Position numbers and translations under genes: made by a program. Shown in pieces: positions 59,530 through 64,000 of a stretch of 64,000 bases of DNA. A model generated the notes under the pieces. The model worked only from the letters and a program-made list of their open reading frames with translations, was not told where the DNA came from and did not search any database. Source of the stretch: Pomacea canaliculata (taxonomy: Eukaryota; Mollusca; Gastropoda; Architaenioglossa; Ampullariidae); contig NC_037596.1 of NCBI RefSeq assembly GCF_003073045.1, positions 28,432,392 to 28,496,391 on the forward strand. Direction: 5' to 3'. Within the stretch, counting starts at the first letter, position 1. Every line of letters begins with the position of its first letter.

Positions 59530-60100
59530 TGGACACGTGACCGTGCTGTACCCCGGTTGTGGCCAAGCCTTCCTGCGGAGCTGCTAGGGCGCGAACCTGC
59601 GAGCAGGGATCCTCTAACTAATGGTCTGCCGACATTTCACACCTGCAGAGGGCCCCTGGGGGTGGAGGGCAGTACCTGGACAAGAGGAAGTGGGGTCAAG
59701 GCTGCAGCGCCACAAAAGGTAAGAGGACAAGCTGCAGTCGGCAGACACCTTGACCAACCTACAGACTTGCCACCCCGCAGTGTGTGTGGGTGTAGTGTCT
59801 CCCCCTTCTCTGCTTTTTCTTTCGTTTCCTTTTTATATTTACCCTTTATTTCGGACTAACGGCAGTGATTTTTTATCTTCAGTTTCTCTTTTAAGTGTGG
59901 GTGTGAATAAGTGTTTGAGATATTTTATTAGTATTTTGCGTAATGAATTTATTGTTTAGACATATATGAGTGTGTGCTTAAGTGCGAGTAAACATGAGTG
60001 TAAAATGCTTGTCGCATCTATGGTCATTTTTATGACCCTGTGTTCCAGCTGTTTGTGTCTGCAGAATAGCCACATTGAATAAAATCTCAACTTTCAACTT
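59530..60100 (+). repeat. Unclassified interspersed repeat candidate
   Basis: The first 250 bases are clearly richer in GC than the surroundings (GGGCCCCTGGGGGTGGAGG, GGTCAAGGCTGCAGCG). The segment then becomes T-rich and ends near GAATAAAATCTCAAC, like the 3' end of a retroposed sequence. No protein domain is seen. It may be a LINE 3' region or a retroposed transcript. Confidence 0.4.
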
Positions 60101-61088
60101 CCAAATCTTAATTTCCTCTCATCAACTCACGTAGATGGAGATGGAGTCATCAGTAATGAACAAAAACCGAATATTGTTAAGCCTTGGATAATTAACTGTA
60201 TACAGAGCTGTCACTTAAGGAGGATTTATGACCAGCAGAAAACACCAGTCAGGCTTATACCTATTTATAATTCCTTTTAACTGTTTAGAAATAAAAGTGT
60301 GGAAAGAAATAGCTAATAACAATAATGCACAAAACTTCAAATGTATCATGGAAATTTCAAAAATTATCATTTCATGTTAACGACACAAAAACAAGAAAAC
60401 AGACAGACAGACCATTAATAGAGCAATGCTAAAAAAATTACTGCTAATTTCATACATTTTTTTCTCTTTTTGTGTAGTTGTCCGTGAAAGTGTAGATACT
60501 GTGCTGCTTAATGCTGAATATGGCGAAAGGGGCATAAACATCGTCACATGCTTTCATCTCATTTGTTGTTTCCCTTGTTTAAATACCCGTACACAAAACG
60601 ATTTTGTTTCTTGCAGAATCTTTATAATTCCTTTAGTACATTACATACAATACAAGAATAAGGCAGGAAATCACTGTATTGTATTCTCTGTGTTGAGTAT
60701 TACAAAGACAGATTAAACGGCTGAGACTAATTGTGTTTGTTGATAGTAGCTTGTTGTAAACTCAGTCGGCAGGAGTGAATGGCGGTACAAGTTCAGAACA
60801 GCATAGTATACCTATCAGTACAGAAAAGAAAAACATCTTTTTTAATTAAGGTGAAAAATACCCTGGATCGTGAACCTTTTAACACAAAAAGAATTTACAA
60901 ATTATTGTGTCTACAGACACCAGGTAAAATATCCGGTCTGGTGAACCACTTTCAGTGTATACAGTGAAAATAAATGGATGACATCGTCACCATGGTAATA
61001 GTGTCTGTGCTTGTTTTAATGTGTCATAAATAAACAAAAGATTCAATACCTCTGGAATCAGTATTTTAAATTTCTTCCAAGTTTAAGC

Positions 61089-62659
61089 TTAGCCAACCAC
61101 AGCTAAGGCATTCATCTCCTTAATAATGCCGTCATTAACCTGCAAAAATAAAAACAAAATAAGTTATTTCTGCTTAACTGTTTTCTACCTTTTAAGTCTT
61201 CATATACATACTCATGAGTTCATTAATTACTAGTTGTTATTATCGAATGTAGTAATGTTTCATGACAAATAATGCAATATAGCATGCACAGTAATCACCT
61301 TTTAGGTAATTATACAAACATTTCAATTATTTAAATTACATTGTAATGATTTATGACTTGTCTACGCTATTTATAACATTGTACTTTAGCTTTAATCAAA
61401 GCTAATTTCACCGACTGCACTGATTCTTATAATGCACTTAACGTAATTCAATTGTATAAAAAAGATACTGCACTATTTGTTGTAAAAATATTAGGAATAC
61501 GTAGAAAAAGAACACGAACAAACTAAACACATGACGACTGAATCCTTCTCAGATTCATACAGTTATGTATTCTCTTCATAAAGACAATATGTTAAGACCT
61601 TACCTGCGGCATGTTCTGTGTAAATTCTTCAAGTGTGACTACGCCGTCCTCTGAAAATGAAGAAAGAAAGTTTGTTTCGAAAACATCAAATAAAGATAAT
61701 CGATAGGTTTACACAATAAAACGTGTTTTAAAGCAATGCAAAAATAGCAGTTACCTAACTTTCACAACAGTTTATAAATATTTTTCTTAAGTAACTAATA
61801 TTTTCATTACACTTACTATTAGAGTCAAAGATGTTTCTCAAACGAGGAGCACCCGGGGTAGAAAGTCTGTCGTCTGTCTCACCATCCAGTTTGTCGAAGT
61901 ACTTGAATTGTCCTTTGAGGATTCTTGTAGGAGTATTTTTGGGTTGACTTAGTTTATATTCTTTATAGTTCAAAAAACCATCGCCTGCGACAAAACCGTT
62001 GCACACAGTTGAGCTCTTTTTTAAGTATTTGTAATTATCGGTCCAGCGATGACGTGTGTAATCATAACAAACCGTGTGCAAAGAAAGCTTTCCTATCTGG
62101 AGTTTCATTGCTTTTATTTACTGTTAAGCTGTCTTGCTATAACTTTTTCTCGATTATCTACATTTTGTATAATTATACAAATTTTGGTATTAGAATTAAG
62201 TGGTTACCATTCAGGTCGTATTTTCTGATCCATTCGAGTTGGTCATCAAGCGTCACAACATCATCATGGTTCATGTCAATTGAAATGAACCCTTGGCGAA
62301 TAGCTTCGGGGTCTAAGCTGAAAAATATGAATTTCAGGGAAATGATTCATGTAATAACAATGATTACGGTTTGCCTAGTGCCTAAAGTTTAAACGAATCA
62401 TTAAGTAATTACAAACAACCTACTGTAAAGCAAAACAATAAAAACAATAAGAAATTTTGTGTAGTTTTACATCATATTTTAATTGGTTGGAGCTTTTTTT
62501 CTTTCCTAAATTTCAGGTAAGAATTGGTAAAATAATTTTCATCACATTTCCAGTAGCGCTAAACATTGAATTTATGTACATCTGTAAATGTTACCTGAAA
62601 AAAGATGAGTGTTGTCCAAGCGCAACAGCAAGAAGACCAAAGAGGATGAGGATGTTCAT
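61089..62659 (-). CDS. Small secreted EF-hand protein 4
   Basis: Reading from the right, exons are 62595-62659, 62208-62317, 61817-61984, 61604-61650 and 61089-61139, totalling 441 nt (146 residues) with intact GT-AG sites and phases. Signal peptide MNILILFGLLAVALG. EF1 (DMNHDDVVTLDD) is slightly off consensus with Asp at the last position. EF2 (DLNGDGFLNYKE) and EF4 (DSNKDGVVTLEE) are canonical, and EF3 (DKLDGETDDRLS) is degenerate. The C-terminus ends NALAVVG. Genes 1 and 2 differ strongly in sequence but share exon lengths 65/110/168/47, so all four descend from one ancestor. This is the only one of the minus-strand pair with all splice sites intact. Function beyond secreted calcium binding is not known to me. 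Confidence 0.86.
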
Positions 62660-62818
62660 TTTGAACTAAGAAGGTTAATCTAAATATTGAAGTGTTAATG
62701 TTAGACAGGCTGACATTAGATATGTCCAGTTTTATAAATCAAAACACATCGTTAATATGTGCAGACAAGTATTGTGTTTATACTTTCTAACATAAAAATT
62801 GCATTAATTTATATTTAC

Positions 62819-62907
62819 CGTTTAATCAGAAGGCAGGAAGCAGGAGTGTTCCTGTAGTAGCGTATGGCAGGTGACTGTAAGATAGTGGTGTCCCCTCTCT
62901 TAATATA
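62819..62907 (-). promoter_or_regulatory. Promoter and 5' UTR exon of EF-hand gene 4
   Basis: On the minus strand TATATTA is at 62907-62901 and the leader exon ends at 62819 before GTAAAT. The region between them (GGGACACCACTATC, CATACGCTACTACAGGAAC) is alignable with gene 3. Confidence 0.55.
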
Positions 62908-63430
62908 CTCTTTGTCATAATTAACACATTAAAACAAGATTAGGTGGTAAAAAGATAAAAATCTTAATTGACTATAATTTGTTTCCTTTTATTGACAGGT
63001 GACCGATTACTGAACCTTAGACAACATGTAAGTTAATGCAATCTTAAAAATAAATGTGAAGACATTTTTTGCTTATTTATTTTTGCTGTCAATTACAGTG
63101 CACGTACTCGTTATTTAAAACAATTACTTTCATAATTATAAAGTTTTAGATAACAATGATAACAATATAGATAAATTTATTTTCTTTTACTGAAATATGT
63201 TTAAATCACAAGATGAAGACCTCTTTGTTCTTAAAGTTGTTTATTTTACGAAAAGAATGCGTCAGCCCAGAGGTCAAACTTAGGACAATGCATCTTTTTT
63301 CTCTTTGTAATAAAATAAACAGTCAGCCTCTGTACTACTGCTAATACCCTACTGGGCGACACAATCGTTAATAAAAATGGTTATACGATGTCAGGCTGAT
63401 TCATCGCCAGGTGTGCAGGTAGACATTTAA

Positions 63431-64000
63431 TGAGTTAGAAAACGAGCGAGGGCATAATTAAAGTTTAAAAAAAAAAACCTCTAAAACAATAATTTTAATG
63501 TCGATGAGTTGTGAAAATGCAAGACTTAATTATATTTGTAAATGTTAACTCTGTTACACGAAAAGGGAATACAAATTCTCAACGACACTCTGCATAATAA
63601 TGGACTATAAAACTTAATATCATACACGTAGACAACTAGTTTGTGACACTATACTGAGGCTGCGTTTTATAATATAGCTGGTCCACTGACGATAACATAT
63701 TCATATTCTCCTCATCCCACTTTAAGTGCAGCACATACCCTAAACAAAAAAACTAAACACATAAAAATATTTAGGAAAAGCAATACCAAGTGTGTCTTAC
63801 AAAATTACATCGACCTCAAGAAAAACTTTACAATCCGATGTAACACAGGACGGGAAACAAACGACGAGCGTATAGTCAGTGACCTTAACACATGTGATGA
63901 TTACAATTCCAGAACTTTATGGCAGAAAGTGAAAGTTCTTACGAAAAAATGCTTAAAAAGTTCACAATACAATACCAGACATGGTATGAATACTTAATAA
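63431..64000. other. Right edge of the window
   Basis: Nothing recognisable beyond the end of the duplicated block. Confidence 0.5.

Larger units (their letters stand above)
60525..63430. repeat. Block duplication, copy 2 (with minus-strand EF-hand gene)
   Basis: Counterpart of 32440-35420, with matching 3' flank, gene and promoter. Introns have diverged by many small insertions and deletions, while exon lengths are unchanged. Confidence 0.88.

Overview
This window is genomic DNA from an invertebrate animal. It is AT-rich, the genes are split into short exons with GT-AG introns, and there are TATA promoters, a tRNA-derived SINE, a CR1/L2-type LINE fragment, a Tigger-like element and a mariner relic. 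The gene content (poly-SRCR and SRCR-Ig receptors beside small secreted EF-hand proteins) and the repeat style fit a lophotrochozoan, most likely a gastropod mollusc. That placement is inference. All gene models below were assembled by hand from splice sites, reading phase and alignment between paralogues inside the window.

Layout: (1) 1-9,775 is a tandem duplication with a period of about 5.15 kb. Each copy carries one plus-strand five-exon gene for a small secreted EF-hand protein (2432-3742 and 7554-8879) and one SINE. (2) 9,776-14,120 is gene-poor and holds a 304-bp direct repeat pair. (3) 14,289-19,184 is gene A, a signal peptide plus five group-A SRCR domains. (4) 22,773-31,716 is gene B, a signal peptide plus nine SRCR domains, built from a two-domain unit of about 2.2 kb repeated four times. 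(5) 32,998-34,611 is a minus-strand EF-hand gene. (6) 36,408-50,977 is gene C, a membrane receptor with SRCR and Ig domains, one transmembrane segment and a four-tyrosine tail. (7) 52,263-56,979 is gene D, a shorter SRCR-Ig gene whose 3' end I cannot find. (8) 58,990-59,465 is a decayed SRCR gene start. (9) 61,089-62,659 is a second minus-strand EF-hand gene, inside a block duplicated from 32.4-35.4 kb.

Two families therefore make up the locus. The SRCR domains are two-exon cassettes, typically 148 + 173 nt, and every cassette boundary is phase 1, so domains can be gained, lost or skipped without changing frame. Genes A and B look like secreted scavenger-type proteins. Gene C looks like a surface receptor with phosphotyrosine signalling potential. 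The EF-hand genes share exon lengths of 65/110/168/47 nt before a variable last exon, so all four are one family despite low protein identity. The recurring pairing of SRCR genes with EF-hand genes suggests block duplication of an immune-type cluster; any shared role is inference.

Several SRCR and Ig exons carry single-base insertions or deletions relative to their paralogues: gene A domain 1, gene B domains 2 and 5, gene C Ig1 and transmembrane exon, gene D Ig2. The surrounding protein is otherwise well conserved, so uncorrected assembly errors and recent pseudogenisation are both live explanations.
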